From Pseudomonas libanensis (GTDB lineage: Bacteria; Pseudomonadota; Gammaproteobacteria; Pseudomonadales; Pseudomonadaceae), in NCBI RefSeq assembly GCF_001439685.1, contig NZ_JYLH01000016.1, positions 83,336-147,335 on the forward strand: 64,000 nucleotides of DNA. Direction: 5' to 3'. Under the pieces are notes generated by a model. That model was given only the letters and a program-made list of their open reading frames with translations, had not been told where the DNA came from and did no database searches. Shown here one piece after another: positions 49,771 to 58,333 of the stretch. A program made the translations under genes and the position numbers. Positions within the stretch are counted from its first letter, which is position 1, and each line of letters begins with the position of its first letter.

Positions 49771-50376
49771 ATGAGCAGCATTCGCGAGCGCAACAAAGAA
49801 AAGATCCTGCGGGCGGCGAGCGAGGAGTTTGCCGACAAGGGCTTCGCCGCGACCAAGACCAGCGACATCGCCGCCAAGGCCGGGCTGCCCAAGCCCAACG
49901 TCTATTACTACTTCAAGTCCAAGGACAACCTCTACCGCGAGGTGCTCGAGAGCATTATCGAGCCGATCCTGGCCGCCTCCACGCCGTTCAACCCCGACGG
50001 CGAGCCCAAGGAAGTGCTGAGCAACTACATCCGCTCGAAAATCCGCATTTCCCGCGACCTGCCGTTCGCCTCCAAGGTGTTTGCCAGCGAAATCATGCAC
50101 GGTGCCCCGCACTTGAGCACCGAGCAGGTTGAACAGCTCAACGCCCAGGCCAAGCACAATATCGATTGCATCCAGAACTGGGTTGACCGTGGCCTGATCG
50201 CCGCGATTGACCCCAACCACCTGATGTTCAGCATCTGGGCAGCCACCCAGACCTATGCCGATTTCGACTGGCAGATTTCGGCGGTGACCGGCAAGGCCAA
50301 GCTGGATGAGGCCGATTATGAAGCGGCGGCGCAGACGATTATTCGGTTGGTGCTCAAGGGGTGTGAGCCGGATTGA
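49771..50376 (+). CDS. TetR family regulator, RutR-like
   Basis: A 201-residue regulator. The N-terminal helix-turn-helix (ILRAASEEFADKGFAATKTSDIAAKAGLPKPNVYYYFKSKDNLYREVL) is followed by a C-terminal domain like RutR (DWQISAVTGKAKLDEADYEAAAQTIIRLVLKG), which in E. coli senses uracil and thymine and controls pyrimidine and purine nitrogen genes. The start MSSIRERNKEK follows AAGGAAA by about ten bases; 18 further upstream codons are not needed. A TetR gene lies close to the gcl cluster in P. putida too, so a link to nucleobase catabolism is plausible (inference). Confidence 0.82.
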   Translation: MSSIRERNKEKILRAASEEFADKGFAATKTSDIAAKAGLPKPNVYYYFKSKDNLYREVLESIIEPILAASTPFNPDGEPKEVLSNYIRSKIRISRDLPFASKVFASEIMHGAPHLSTEQVEQLNAQAKHNIDCIQNWVDRGLIAAIDPNHLMFSIWAATQTYADFDWQISAVTGKAKLDEADYEAAAQTIIRLVLKGCEPD

Positions 50377-50390
50377 TAGACCGCAGCGAG

Positions 50391-50487
50391 GCTATCGCAG
50401 GCAAGCCAGCTCCCACACGGATTTGCGCCGGACACAAAATGTAAAATGGTCATAATCCCCTGTGGGAGCGGGCTTGCCCGCGATAGC
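50391..50487. repeat. REPIN-like element upstream of the RAYT gene
   Basis: Left arm GCTATCGCAGGCAAGCCAGC type, right arm GGGAGCGGGCTTGCCCGCG type, inverted. It lies 92 bases before the RAYT start. Confidence 0.85.
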
Positions 50488-50579
50488 GCCCATCCAGACA
50501 CATCCTGCCAAAAGCCTGCCGATCAGTCCTAGCCCCTCAGTCTAGCCTCTCAGAACACCATCTGAAGAGAGGCCAAGGA

Positions 50580-51038
50580 ATGCCCGATCTACCTGCTTCA
50601 AATCGCCTGCGCATCGGCCGCTATAACGAATCCAACCGCATTTACCTACTTACCACCAACACGCTTGAACGCGAACCCATCTTCAGCGACTTCAGACTCG
50701 GCCGCCTGGTCGTACAACAATTCAGGATGGCTCAATATAAAGGGCTAGCAACATCATTGGTCTGGGTAGTAATGCCTGATCATTTCCATTGGCTTATTTC
50801 TTTGGAGAAAGGTTCGCTCGCCGACTTGATGCGCCAAGTTAAATCCAAGAGCACCCGAGTTGTGAATGCCGTAGCTGGTCGCCAAGGTCGCCTCTGGCAA
50901 CCGGGTTTTCATGATCATGCCGTGCGTCGGGAGGAAAGCCTGGAGGGAATTGCCCGTTACATCGTAGCCAATCCACTCAGGGCCGGGCTGGTAAAGAAAT
51001 TTGGCGACTATCCGCTATGGGATGCCATTTGGGTTTGA
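50580..51038 (+). CDS. rayT: REP-associated tyrosine transposase (RAYT)
   Basis: A 152-residue Y1/HUH transposase of the IS200/IS605-related TnpA-REP class. VVMPDHFHWLISL contains the HUH metal motif (His68, His70) and IARYIVANPLRAGLV the catalytic Tyr127 with the conserved NP(L/I)RAGLV block of RAYTs. The ORF appears intact. REPINs sit on both sides within 100 bases. RAYTs are single-copy, vertically inherited enzymes thought to move REP/REPIN sequences of matching type; the AGCTGGCTTGCCTGCGAT-type REPs around it are the most frequent in this window. Confidence 0.93.
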   Translation: MPDLPASNRLRIGRYNESNRIYLLTTNTLEREPIFSDFRLGRLVVQQFRMAQYKGLATSLVWVVMPDHFHWLISLEKGSLADLMRQVKSKSTRVVNAVAGRQGRLWQPGFHDHAVRREESLEGIARYIVANPLRAGLVKKFGDYPLWDAIWV

Positions 51039-51058
51039 CTCTAGACCGAGTCGCCTGC

Positions 51059-51146
51059 ATCGCAGGCAAGCCAGCTCCCACACTGATTGGGTTCACACAG
51101 TTGAATCTGTGAATACCGTCAATGTGGGAGCTGGCTTGCCTGCGAT
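51059..51146. repeat. REPIN-like element downstream of the RAYT gene
   Basis: Inverted ATCGCAGGCAAGCCAGCTCC-type arms, beginning 21 bases after the RAYT stop. Confidence 0.92.
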
Positions 51147-51169
51147 AGCTTACTCACAGTCAGAACGAA

Positions 51170-51610
51170 TCAAGCCGACACCCCCGCATCCGCCATCAAC
51201 CCCACTCCCTCTATCGCCGTGATCGCACACTGCTCGTCGATATCGGACGTGTCCCCGCTGATCCCGATCGCGCCCAGCACCATGCCGCTCTGATCCCGAA
51301 TCAACACCCCACCCGGTGCCGGCACGACGCTGCCCTGCCCCAGGCTGTTCAACGCCGCAATAAACGCCGGGCGCTGTTGGGCATCCAGTGCCAGCAAACG
51401 TGAGCCTTTGCCCAGGGCGATTGCGCCCCAGGCCTTGCCGATGGCGATTTGCGGGCGCAGCAGGCTGGCGCCGTCTTCCCGTTGCAGTGTGATCAAGTGA
51501 CCACCGCTGTCCAGTACCGCAATCGTCAGCGGCGCAGCCAAAATCGTGCGGCCAGCGGTCAGGGCCTGGCTGGCCAGTTGGGTCGCGAGTTTCAAGGTTA
51601 AAGCGCTCAT
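51170..51610 (-). CDS. GlcG/HbpS-family protein
   Basis: A 146-residue protein of the GlcG/HbpS (DUF336) fold: LTIAVLDSGGHLITLQREDGASL, AIGKAWGAIALGKGSR and VPAPGGVLIRDQSGMVLGAIGISGDTSDIDEQCA. Members bind haem or act beside glycolate and glyoxylate genes, but no enzymatic role is certain. The start MSALTLKLA at 51610 follows AAGGA by eight bases; a longer frame upstream crosses the regulatory region. It is divergent from gcl and probably shares its control. Confidence 0.85.
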   Translation of the reverse strand: MSALTLKLATQLASQALTAGRTILAAPLTIAVLDSGGHLITLQREDGASLLRPQIAIGKAWGAIALGKGSRLLALDAQQRPAFIAALNSLGQGSVVPAPGGVLIRDQSGMVLGAIGISGDTSDIDEQCAITAIEGVGLMADAGVSA

Positions 51611-51652
51611 AGGTGCCGTCCTTATTTTGTTATGGGTAAAGCCTTGGCGTTC

Positions 51653-51678
51653 TGTTTGATCAGATGCTCGATCAAACA
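51653..51678. promoter_or_regulatory. Inverted repeat in the glcG-gcl control region
   Basis: TGTTTGATC (51653-51661) and GATCAAACA (51670-51678), a perfect 9-bp inverted repeat with an 8-base centre, 43 bases upstream of the glcG-like ATG on the minus strand. A second type of operator besides the TTGTATACAA boxes is likely. Confidence 0.5.
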
Positions 51679-51702
51679 AATAGAACACAATGCTATTTAT
51701 TT

Positions 51703-51712
51703 TTGTATACAA
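51703..51712. promoter_or_regulatory. Palindrome TTGTATACAA, copy 1
   Basis: A perfect 10-bp palindrome in the divergent glcG-gcl region. Palindromes of this kind are typical half-spaced sites of GntR (FadR/FCD) regulators. The same 10-mer recurs 128 bases away. Confidence 0.55.
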
Positions 51713-51785
51713 TATTTTCAAACAAACGCTCCATACGTCGAAAAAAGCCATTCCGACGGACGCAAAGGCCCGTTCATAAAATGCA

Positions 51786-51814
51786 TTGACCTGCGCAGCC
51801 CGCCGTGAATACAC
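51786..51814 (+). promoter_or_regulatory. Possible sigma70 promoter of gcl
   Basis: TTGACC, a 16-17-base spacer and AATACA/ATACAC. The downstream TTGTATACAA box (51831) would then sit just after the transcription start, as expected for repression. Confidence 0.35.
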
Positions 51815-51830
51815 TTTGCACCGACACCAC

Positions 51831-51840
51831 TTGTATACAA
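51831..51840. promoter_or_regulatory. Palindrome TTGTATACAA, copy 2
   Basis: Identical to copy 1, 28 bases before the gcl ATG, between the candidate promoter and the gene. Confidence 0.55.
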
Positions 51841-51867
51841 TTACAAAACGCAAGAGGCACCAAAACC

Positions 51868-53643
51868 ATGAGCAAAATGAGAGCAATCGAAGCCGCCGTC
51901 CTGGTGATGCGCCGTGAAGGCGTGGATACCGCCTTCGGTATTCCAGGCGCTGCGATCAACCCGCTGTATTCGGCCTTGCAGAAGGTGGGTGGCATCGATC
52001 ACGTCCTTGCTCGCCATGTTGAAGGCGCCTCGCACATGGCCGAGGGCTACACCCGCACCAAGGCCGGCAATATCGGCGTGTGCATCGGCACATCGGGCCC
52101 GGCGGGCACCGACATGGTTACTGGCCTGTACAGCGCCTCCGCCGATTCGATCCCGATCCTGTGCATCACCGGGCAAGCCCCCCGCGCTCGCATGCACAAG
52201 GAAGACTTCCAGGCCGTGGACATCACCAGCATCGTCAAACCGGTGACCAAGTGGGCGACCACCGTGCTGGAGCCCGGCCAAGTGCCCTACGCGTTCCAGA
52301 AAGCCTTCTATGAAATGCGCTCCGGCCGCCCCGGCCCGGTGCTGATCGACCTGCCGTTCGATGTACAGATGGCTGAAATCGAATTCGACATCGACGCCTA
52401 CCAGCCCCTGCCTTTGGCCAAGCCGTTGGCCACGCGCATCCAGGTCGAAAAAGCCCTGGCGCTGCTGGACCAGGCTGAACGCCCACTGCTGGTGAGCGGT
52501 GGCGGCGTCATCAACGCCGACGCCAGCGAGTTACTGGTGGAGTTCGCTGAATTGACTGGCATCCCAGTGATTCCGACCCTGATGGGCTGGGGCACCATCC
52601 CCGACGATCACCCGCTGATGGTCGGCATGGTCGGCCTGCAAACTTCCCACCGTTATGGCAACGCGACGATGCTCAAGTCGGACGTGGTGTTGGGTATCGG
52701 CAACCGCTGGGCCAACCGCCACACCGGTTCGGTGGAGGTCTACACCGAAGGGCGCAAATTCATCCACGTCGACATCGAGCCGACGCAGATTGGCCGCGTG
52801 TTCACCCCGGACCTGGGCATCGTTTCCGACGCCGGCTGCGCCTTGACCATGTTCATCGAAGTGGCCCGCGAGTGGAAAGCCGCCGGCAAGCTCAAGGACC
52901 GCAGCGCCTGGTTGCATGACTGCCAGCAGCGCAAAGCCACCTTGCACCGCAAGACCCACTTCGACAACGTGCCGGTCAAGCCGCAACGGGTATACGAAGA
53001 GATGAACCAGGTGTTCGGCAAAGACACCTGCTACGTCAGCACCATCGGCCTGTCGCAGATTGCCGGCGCGCAATTCCTGCACGTCTACAAGCCACGCCAC
53101 TGGATCAACTGCGGCCAGGCCGGCCCGTTGGGCTGGACCATTCCCGCGGCGCTGGGCGTGGTCAAGGCCGACCCGAGCCGCAAGGTAGTGGCGTTGTCGG
53201 GCGACTATGACTTCCAGTTCATGATCGAAGAACTGGCGGTGGGCGCGCAATTCAAGCTGCCGTACATCCACGTGGTGGTGAATAACTCGTACCTGGGGCT
53301 TATCCGCCAGGCCCAGCGCGGCTTTGAAATGGACTATTGCGTGCAGCTGTCCTTCGACAACCTCAACGCCCCGGAGCTCAACGGCTATGGCGTCGACCAT
53401 GTGGCCGTCGCCGAGGGCCTGGGTTGCAAGGCCCTGCGCGTGTTCGAGCCAGGGCAGATCCAGCCGGCCCTGCGCCGCGCCCAGGAAATGCTCGAAGAAT
53501 TCAAGGTGCCGGTGATCGTTGAGATTATTCTGGAACGGGTGACCAATATTTCCATGGGCACCGAAATCAACGCCGTCAATGAATTCGAAGACTTGGCCCT
53601 GGTCGGCAACGATGCGCCGACCGCCATTTCCCTGCTCGATTAA
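51868..53643 (+). CDS. gcl: Glyoxylate carboligase (tartronate-semialdehyde synthase)
   Basis: A 591-residue ThDP enzyme joining two glyoxylates into tartronate semialdehyde and CO2. FGIPGAAINPLYSALQ replaces the usual catalytic Glu with a Val-type position as in E. coli Gcl (motif AFGIPGA), GLYSASADSIPILCITGQAP follows, and the ThDP/Mg motif is in VALSGDYDFQFMIEELAVGAQF (GDYDF). The start MSKMRAIEAAVLVMRREGV at 51868 aligns with the family; 21 codons of an upstream extension cross the operator. hyi follows after 10 bases. Length matches E. coli (593). Confidence 0.96.
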   Translation: MSKMRAIEAAVLVMRREGVDTAFGIPGAAINPLYSALQKVGGIDHVLARHVEGASHMAEGYTRTKAGNIGVCIGTSGPAGTDMVTGLYSASADSIPILCITGQAPRARMHKEDFQAVDITSIVKPVTKWATTVLEPGQVPYAFQKAFYEMRSGRPGPVLIDLPFDVQMAEIEFDIDAYQPLPLAKPLATRIQVEKALALLDQAERPLLVSGGGVINADASELLVEFAELTGIPVIPTLMGWGTIPDDHPLMVGMVGLQTSHRYGNATMLKSDVVLGIGNRWANRHTGSVEVYTEGRKFIHVDIEPTQIGRVFTPDLGIVSDAGCALTMFIEVAREWKAAGKLKDRSAWLHDCQQRKATLHRKTHFDNVPVKPQRVYEEMNQVFGKDTCYVSTIGLSQIAGAQFLHVYKPRHWINCGQAGPLGWTIPAALGVVKADPSRKVVALSGDYDFQFMIEELAVGAQFKLPYIHVVVNNSYLGLIRQAQRGFEMDYCVQLSFDNLNAPELNGYGVDHVAVAEGLGCKALRVFEPGQIQPALRRAQEMLEEFKVPVIVEIILERVTNISMGTEINAVNEFEDLALVGNDAPTAISLLD

Positions 53644-53653
53644 GGAGAACCCT

Positions 53654-54436
53654 ATGCCGCGTTTCGCCGCCAACCTGTCCATGCTGTTTACCGAACAGGA
53701 CTTTCTTGCGCGCTTCAAGGCCGCCGCCGATGCCGGCTTCGAAGGCGTGGAATACCTGTTCCCGTATGAGTTCAGCTCCGCCGAGATCAAGGCGCAGCTC
53801 GATGCCAACGGCCTGAGCCAAGTGCTGTTCAACTTGCCGGCCGGCGACTGGGCCAAGGGCGAGCGCGGCCTGGCCTGCCACCCGGACCGGGTCGAGGAAT
53901 TCCGTGCCGGGGTCAAGCTGGCTATCGCCTACGCCCAGGTACTGGGTAACACCCAAATCAACTGCCTGGCGGGTATCCGCCCCCAGGGCATGGACGACGA
54001 AACCCTGGAAAAGACCTTTGTCGCCAACCTCAAGTACGCCGCCGACAAGCTGCAAGCGGCGGGCATCAAGCTGGTGATGGAGATGATCAACACCCGTGAC
54101 ATCCCGGGCTTCTACCTGAATAACACGGCCCAGGCCCTGGCGATTCGCGAGCAAGTGGGCAGTGACAACCTGTTCCTGCAATACGACATCTACCACATGC
54201 AGATCATGGAAGGTGACCTGGCGCGGACCATGGCGACGCACCTGGGTGTGATCAACCATATCCAGCTGGCGGATAACCCGGGGCGCAATGAGCCGGGGAC
54301 TGGGGAGATCAACTATCGCTTCCTGTTCGAGCATCTGGACCGCATTGGCTACACGGGTTGGGTTGGCTGTGAATACAAGCCCTTGACCACTACCGAAGCG
54401 GGTTTGGGCTGGCTCAAAACCCATAACGCCATCTGA
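53654..54436 (+). CDS. hyi: Hydroxypyruvate isomerase
   Basis: A 260-residue TIM-barrel isomerase interconverting hydroxypyruvate and tartronate semialdehyde. MPRFAANLSMLFTEQDFLARFKAAADAGFEGVEYLFPYEF is the typical N-terminus; VMEMINTRDIPGFYLNN, QYDIYHMQIMEGD, IQLADNPGRNEPGTGEINY and GCEYKP carry the metal ligands. AAGGAGAA precedes the ATG. Part of the gcl operon. Confidence 0.95.
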   Translation: MPRFAANLSMLFTEQDFLARFKAAADAGFEGVEYLFPYEFSSAEIKAQLDANGLSQVLFNLPAGDWAKGERGLACHPDRVEEFRAGVKLAIAYAQVLGNTQINCLAGIRPQGMDDETLEKTFVANLKYAADKLQAAGIKLVMEMINTRDIPGFYLNNTAQALAIREQVGSDNLFLQYDIYHMQIMEGDLARTMATHLGVINHIQLADNPGRNEPGTGEINYRFLFEHLDRIGYTGWVGCEYKPLTTTEAGLGWLKTHNAI

Positions 54437-54443
54437 CAACTGA

Positions 54444-54473
54444 CACAACACAACACAACACAACACAACACAA
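54444..54473. repeat. CACAA pentanucleotide repeat, six copies
   Basis: Six perfect tandem CACAA units begin seven bases after the hyi stop and directly precede a REPIN. Slippage-prone, non-coding. Confidence 0.9.
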
Positions 54474-54478
54474 AACAA

Positions 54479-54565
54479 TGTGGGAGCTGGCTTGCCTGCG
54501 ATGCAGACACCTCGGCGTATCAGGCATACGCGGGTGATGCCATCGCAGGCAAGCCAGCTCCCACA
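54479..54565. repeat. REPIN inside the gcl operon (hyi-glxR gap)
   Basis: Inverted TGTGGGAGCTGGCTTGCCTG-type arms within a transcription unit, between hyi and glxR. Confidence 0.92.
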
Positions 54566-54584
54566 TTAAGAGAGGATTTTGATC

Positions 54585-55475
54585 ATGGCTAAAATCGGAT
54601 TTATCGGCACCGGTATCATGGGCCAACCCATGGCCGCCAACCTGCAGAAAGCGGGGCACCAACTGTTTCTGTCCGAGCATCACGGCAAGGCCCCGCAAGC
54701 GCTGATCGACGCTGGCGCCATCGCCCTGGCCAACCCGCAGCAAGTCGCGCAAGAAGCCGAATTCATCATCGTCATGGTGCCGGACACCCCCCAGGTCGAA
54801 GACGTGCTGTTGCGCGCCGACGGCGTGGCCGCCGGCCTGTCGCCGAACAAAGTGGTGATCGACATGAGCTCGATCTCCCCCACCGCCACCAAGGCGTTCG
54901 CGGCGAAGATCAACGAAACCGGCGCACAGTATCTGGACGCACCGGTGTCCGGCGGTGAAGTCGGCGCCAAGGCCGGCACCTTGAGCATCATGATCGGTGG
55001 CGAACCGCAGACCTTCGAACGTGCATTGCCGCTGTTCCAGGCCATGGGCAAGAACATCACCCTGGTGGGCGGTAACGGCGATGGCCAGACCGCCAAGGTC
55101 GCCAACCAAATCATCGTCGCGCTGAACATCCAGGCGGTGGCCGAAGCGCTGCTGTTCGCCTCCAAGAACGGCGCCGACCCGGCCAAGGTGCGGGAAGCAC
55201 TGATGGGCGGCTTTGCGTCGTCGAAGATCCTGGAAGTGCATGGCGAACGCATGATCAAGGGTACTTTCGACCCGGGCTTTCGCATCAACCTGCACCAGAA
55301 GGACCTGAACCTGGCCTTGGCCGGCGCCAAGGAACTGGGGATCAACCTGCCGAATACCGCCGGCACCCAGCAAGTGTTCAGCACTTGCACGGCCATTGGC
55401 GGCGGTAACTGGGACCACTCGGCGCTGATCAAGGGCCTGGAGCATATGGCCAATTTCTCGATTCGCGATAAGTAA
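54585..55475 (+). CDS. glxR: Tartronate semialdehyde reductase (2-hydroxy-3-oxopropionate reductase)
   Basis: A 296-residue beta-hydroxyacid dehydrogenase. IGFIGTGIMGQPMAANLQKAGH is the NAD(P) Rossmann motif, DAPVSGGEVGAKAGTLSIMIGG the substrate signature, NGDGQTAKVANQIIVALNIQ carries the catalytic Lys, and FRINLHQKDLNLAL the C-terminal domain. Reduces tartronate semialdehyde to glycerate. The start MAKIGFIG at 54585 follows AGAGAGGA; two codons further up are possible but unlikely. Confidence 0.95.
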   Translation: MAKIGFIGTGIMGQPMAANLQKAGHQLFLSEHHGKAPQALIDAGAIALANPQQVAQEAEFIIVMVPDTPQVEDVLLRADGVAAGLSPNKVVIDMSSISPTATKAFAAKINETGAQYLDAPVSGGEVGAKAGTLSIMIGGEPQTFERALPLFQAMGKNITLVGGNGDGQTAKVANQIIVALNIQAVAEALLFASKNGADPAKVREALMGGFASSKILEVHGERMIKGTFDPGFRINLHQKDLNLALAGAKELGINLPNTAGTQQVFSTCTAIGGGNWDHSALIKGLEHMANFSIRDK

Positions 55476-55497
55476 CGAAGCTTGAAATGCACTCCAG

Positions 55498-55585
55498 TGT
55501 GGGAGCTGGCTTGCCTGCGATAGCGGTCTCTGAGTGACAGATCAGTTGCCTGCCCCAACGCTATCGCAGGCAAGCCAGCTCCCAC
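55498..55585. repeat. REPIN inside the gcl operon (glxR-ttuD gap)
   Basis: Inverted TGTGGGAGCTGGCTTGCCTG-type arms, the right arm ending CCCACC; the second REPIN within the same operon. Confidence 0.92.
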
Positions 55586-55635
55586 CTTTGAATGTGCTGC
55601 ACCTCTAATAACAAGAATCCCCCGGGAGCCCGCTT

Positions 55636-56916
55636 ATGTCGGTCGATCCGCAACACCTGCTTCGCGAGCTGTTTGCCACAGCCATCGACGCCGCCCACCC
55701 CCGGCAAGTCCTTGAACCTTACCTCCCCGCCGACCGCAGTGGCCGGGTGATCGTGATCGGCGCCGGCAAGGCCGCGGCCGCCATGGCCCTGGTGGTCGAG
55801 AATTGCTGGCAGGGCGACGTGTCGGGCCTGGTGGTCACCCGCTACGGCCACGGCGCGCCGTGCCAGAAAATCGAGGTGGTCGAAGCGGCCCACCCGGTCC
55901 CCGACGCTGCCGGCCTGGCCGTGGCCCAGCGCGTGCTGGAGTTGATCAGCCACCTGACCGAAGACGACCGCGTGATCTTCCTGCTCTCCGGCGGTGGCTC
56001 CGCATTGCTGGCCCTGCCCGCCGAAGGCATCAGCCTGGCCGACAAGCAAGCCATCAATAAAGCCCTGCTCAAGTCCGGCGCCACCATTGGCGAGATGAAT
56101 TGCGTGCGCAAACACCTCTCGGCGATCAAGGGCGGACGCTTGGCCAAGGCGGCATGGCCGGCCACCGTATACACCTACGCGATTTCCGATGTGCCGGGCG
56201 ACCAGGCAACGGTGATCGCCTCCGGCCCTACCGTCGGCGACCCCAGCACCTCGCAGCAGGCCCTGGGGATTCTCAAGCGCTACGGCATCGACGCCCCCGC
56301 CTCGGTGCGCAGCTGGCTGCAAAACCCTGACTCGGAAACGGTCAAGCCCGGCGACCCGGTACTTGCCCGCAGCCACTTCCAATTGATCGCCCGCCCCCAG
56401 CAATCCCTGGAAGCGGTTGCCGTTAAAGTGCGCCGGGCCGGGTTCAGTCCGCTGATCCTCGGCGACCTGGAAGGTGAAGCGCGGGAAGTGGCCAAGGTAC
56501 ATGCCGGTATCGCCCGGCAAATTGTCCAGCACGGCCAGCCACTGGCGGCGCCCTGCGTGATCCTGTCCGGCGGCGAGACCACCGTCACCGTGCGCGGTAA
56601 TGGCCGTGGCGGGCGCAATGCGGAATTCCTGCTCAGCCTCACCGACAGCCTTAAGGGCCTGCCCGGCGTGTACGCCCTGGCCGGCGACACCGATGGCATC
56701 GACGGCTCGGAAGACAACGCCGGCGCCATCATGACCCCCAGCAGCTACGCCCGCGCCGAAGCCCTGGGCCTGTCGGCCAGCGACGAGCTGGATAACAACA
56801 ACGGCTACGGCTATTTCGAGGCCTTGGGCGACTTGATCATCACCGAGCCGACCCGCACCAACGTCAACGACTTCCGTGCCATCCTGATCCTTGAGACTGC
56901 CAAACATGACGCCTGA
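55636..56916 (+). CDS. ttuD: Glycerate 2-kinase / hydroxypyruvate reductase-type (MOFRL) TtuD
   Basis: A 426-residue MOFRL/DUF4147 protein. RVIVIGAGKAAAAMALVVE opens the N-terminal domain, DRVIFLLSGGGSALLALPAEGISLADK binds phosphate or nucleotide, and CVILSGGETTVTVRGNGRGGRNAEFLLSL and YALAGDTDGIDGSEDNAGA belong to the MOFRL domain. Pseudomonad members in gcl clusters phosphorylate glycerate to 2-phosphoglycerate; older names call them hydroxypyruvate reductases. The end overlaps the pyk start by 11 bases, coupling glycerate phosphorylation to pyruvate kinase. Confidence 0.9.
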   Translation: MSVDPQHLLRELFATAIDAAHPRQVLEPYLPADRSGRVIVIGAGKAAAAMALVVENCWQGDVSGLVVTRYGHGAPCQKIEVVEAAHPVPDAAGLAVAQRVLELISHLTEDDRVIFLLSGGGSALLALPAEGISLADKQAINKALLKSGATIGEMNCVRKHLSAIKGGRLAKAAWPATVYTYAISDVPGDQATVIASGPTVGDPSTSQQALGILKRYGIDAPASVRSWLQNPDSETVKPGDPVLARSHFQLIARPQQSLEAVAVKVRRAGFSPLILGDLEGEAREVAKVHAGIARQIVQHGQPLAAPCVILSGGETTVTVRGNGRGGRNAEFLLSLTDSLKGLPGVYALAGDTDGIDGSEDNAGAIMTPSSYARAEALGLSASDELDNNNGYGYFEALGDLIITEPTRTNVNDFRAILILETAKHDA

Positions 56917-58321
56917 CAAGAAGGTCAAGATCCTCGCCACCCTGGGCCCGGCCACCGACGGTATCGATGACATCCTTGAGCTGGTGCAAGCCGGGGTGAA
57001 TATCTTCCGTCTCAACTTCAGTCACGGCGAACACGCCGACCATGCCCAGCGCTACCAGTGGATTCGCCAGGTGGAGCGCCAGCTGAACTACCCACTGGGC
57101 ATCCTCATGGACCTGCAGGGGCCAAAGCTGCGGGTCGGGCGTTTTGCCGAAGGCAAGGTGCAGTTGATTCGCGGCCAGGCCCTGCGCCTGGACCTGGACC
57201 CGACGCCCGGCGACCAGCGCCGCGTCAACCTGCCCCATCCGGAAATCATCGCAGCCCTTGAACCGGGCATGGACTTGCTGCTCGATGACGGCAAGCTGCG
57301 CCTGCGCGTGATCACCAAGCATGCCGACGCCATCGACACCACCGTGCTCAATGGCGGCGAGCTGTCCGACCGCAAAGGCGTAAACGTCCCACAAGCTTTG
57401 TTGGAACTCAGCCCGCTCACCACCAAAGATCGCCGCGACTTGAGCTTCGGCCTGGAACTGGGCGTGGACTGGGTGGCACTGTCGTTTGTACAGCGCCCGG
57501 AAGACATCCGCGAGGCCCGCGAGCTGATTGGCGACAAGGCGTTCCTGATGGCCAAGATCGAGAAGCCCTCGGCCGTGCAGCGTCTGCAGGAAATTGCCGA
57601 GCTGAGCGATGCGATCATGATAGCCAGGGGCGACCTGGGCGTGGAAGTACCGGCCGAAAGCGTGCCGCAGATCCAGAAAGACATCATCAGCATGTGTCGC
57701 CAACTGGGCAAGCCTGTGGTGGTGGCCACGCAGATGCTTGAGTCCATGCGTTTCTCCCCGGCGCCGACCCGTGCCGAAGTCACCGATGTCGCCAACGCGG
57801 TGGCCGAGGGTGCGGACGCGGTGATGCTGTCGGCGGAAACCGCGTCGGGCGAGTATCCGCTGGAAGCCGTGCAGATGATGAGCAAGATCATCCGCCAGGT
57901 GGAAAACGGCCCGGACTATCAGGCGCAACTGGACGTCAGCCGGCCCAAGGCGGATGCCACGGTGTCGGACGCCATCAGCTGTGCGATCCGGCGCATCAGC
58001 AGCATCCTGCCGGTGGCGGTGCTGGTGAACTACAGCGAGTCGGGCAGTTCCAGCTTGCGCGCCGCACGGGAACGGCCCGTGGCGCCGATCCTCAACCTCA
58101 CGCCCAACCTGTCCACGGCGCGGCGCTTGAGCGTGGCGTGGGGCGTGCACTCGGTGGTCAACGACCGGCTGCGCCAGGTGGATGAGGTGTGTTCCACCGC
58201 GTTGGAAATCGCCCAGGCCCAGGGCATGGCACAGCGTGGGGATACCCTGGTGATTACCGCGGGGGTGCCGTTCGGGCAGCCGGGGTCGACCAATTCGTTG
58301 CGTATCGAGACGCTGATTTAG
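56906..58321 (+). CDS. pykF: Pyruvate kinase
   Basis: A 471-residue pyruvate kinase. KVKILATLGPATDG and FRLNFSHGEHADH are the N-terminal motifs, MDLQGPKLRVG the substrate loop, FLMAKIEKPSAVQRLQEIAELSDAIMIARGDLGVEVP the active site (Lys, Glu, Asp), and VVVATQMLESM completes it. The start MTPDKKVKI at 56906 lies within the ttuD end. Converts phosphoenolpyruvate, made from the 2-phosphoglycerate of TtuD, to pyruvate. The symbol follows the equivalent gene of the P. putida gcl cluster. Confidence 0.93.
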   Translation: MTPDKKVKILATLGPATDGIDDILELVQAGVNIFRLNFSHGEHADHAQRYQWIRQVERQLNYPLGILMDLQGPKLRVGRFAEGKVQLIRGQALRLDLDPTPGDQRRVNLPHPEIIAALEPGMDLLLDDGKLRLRVITKHADAIDTTVLNGGELSDRKGVNVPQALLELSPLTTKDRRDLSFGLELGVDWVALSFVQRPEDIREARELIGDKAFLMAKIEKPSAVQRLQEIAELSDAIMIARGDLGVEVPAESVPQIQKDIISMCRQLGKPVVVATQMLESMRFSPAPTRAEVTDVANAVAEGADAVMLSAETASGEYPLEAVQMMSKIIRQVENGPDYQAQLDVSRPKADATVSDAISCAIRRISSILPVAVLVNYSESGSSSLRAARERPVAPILNLTPNLSTARRLSVAWGVHSVVNDRLRQVDEVCSTALEIAQAQGMAQRGDTLVITAGVPFGQPGSTNSLRIETLI

Positions 58322-58333
58322 CGCCTGTCAGGG

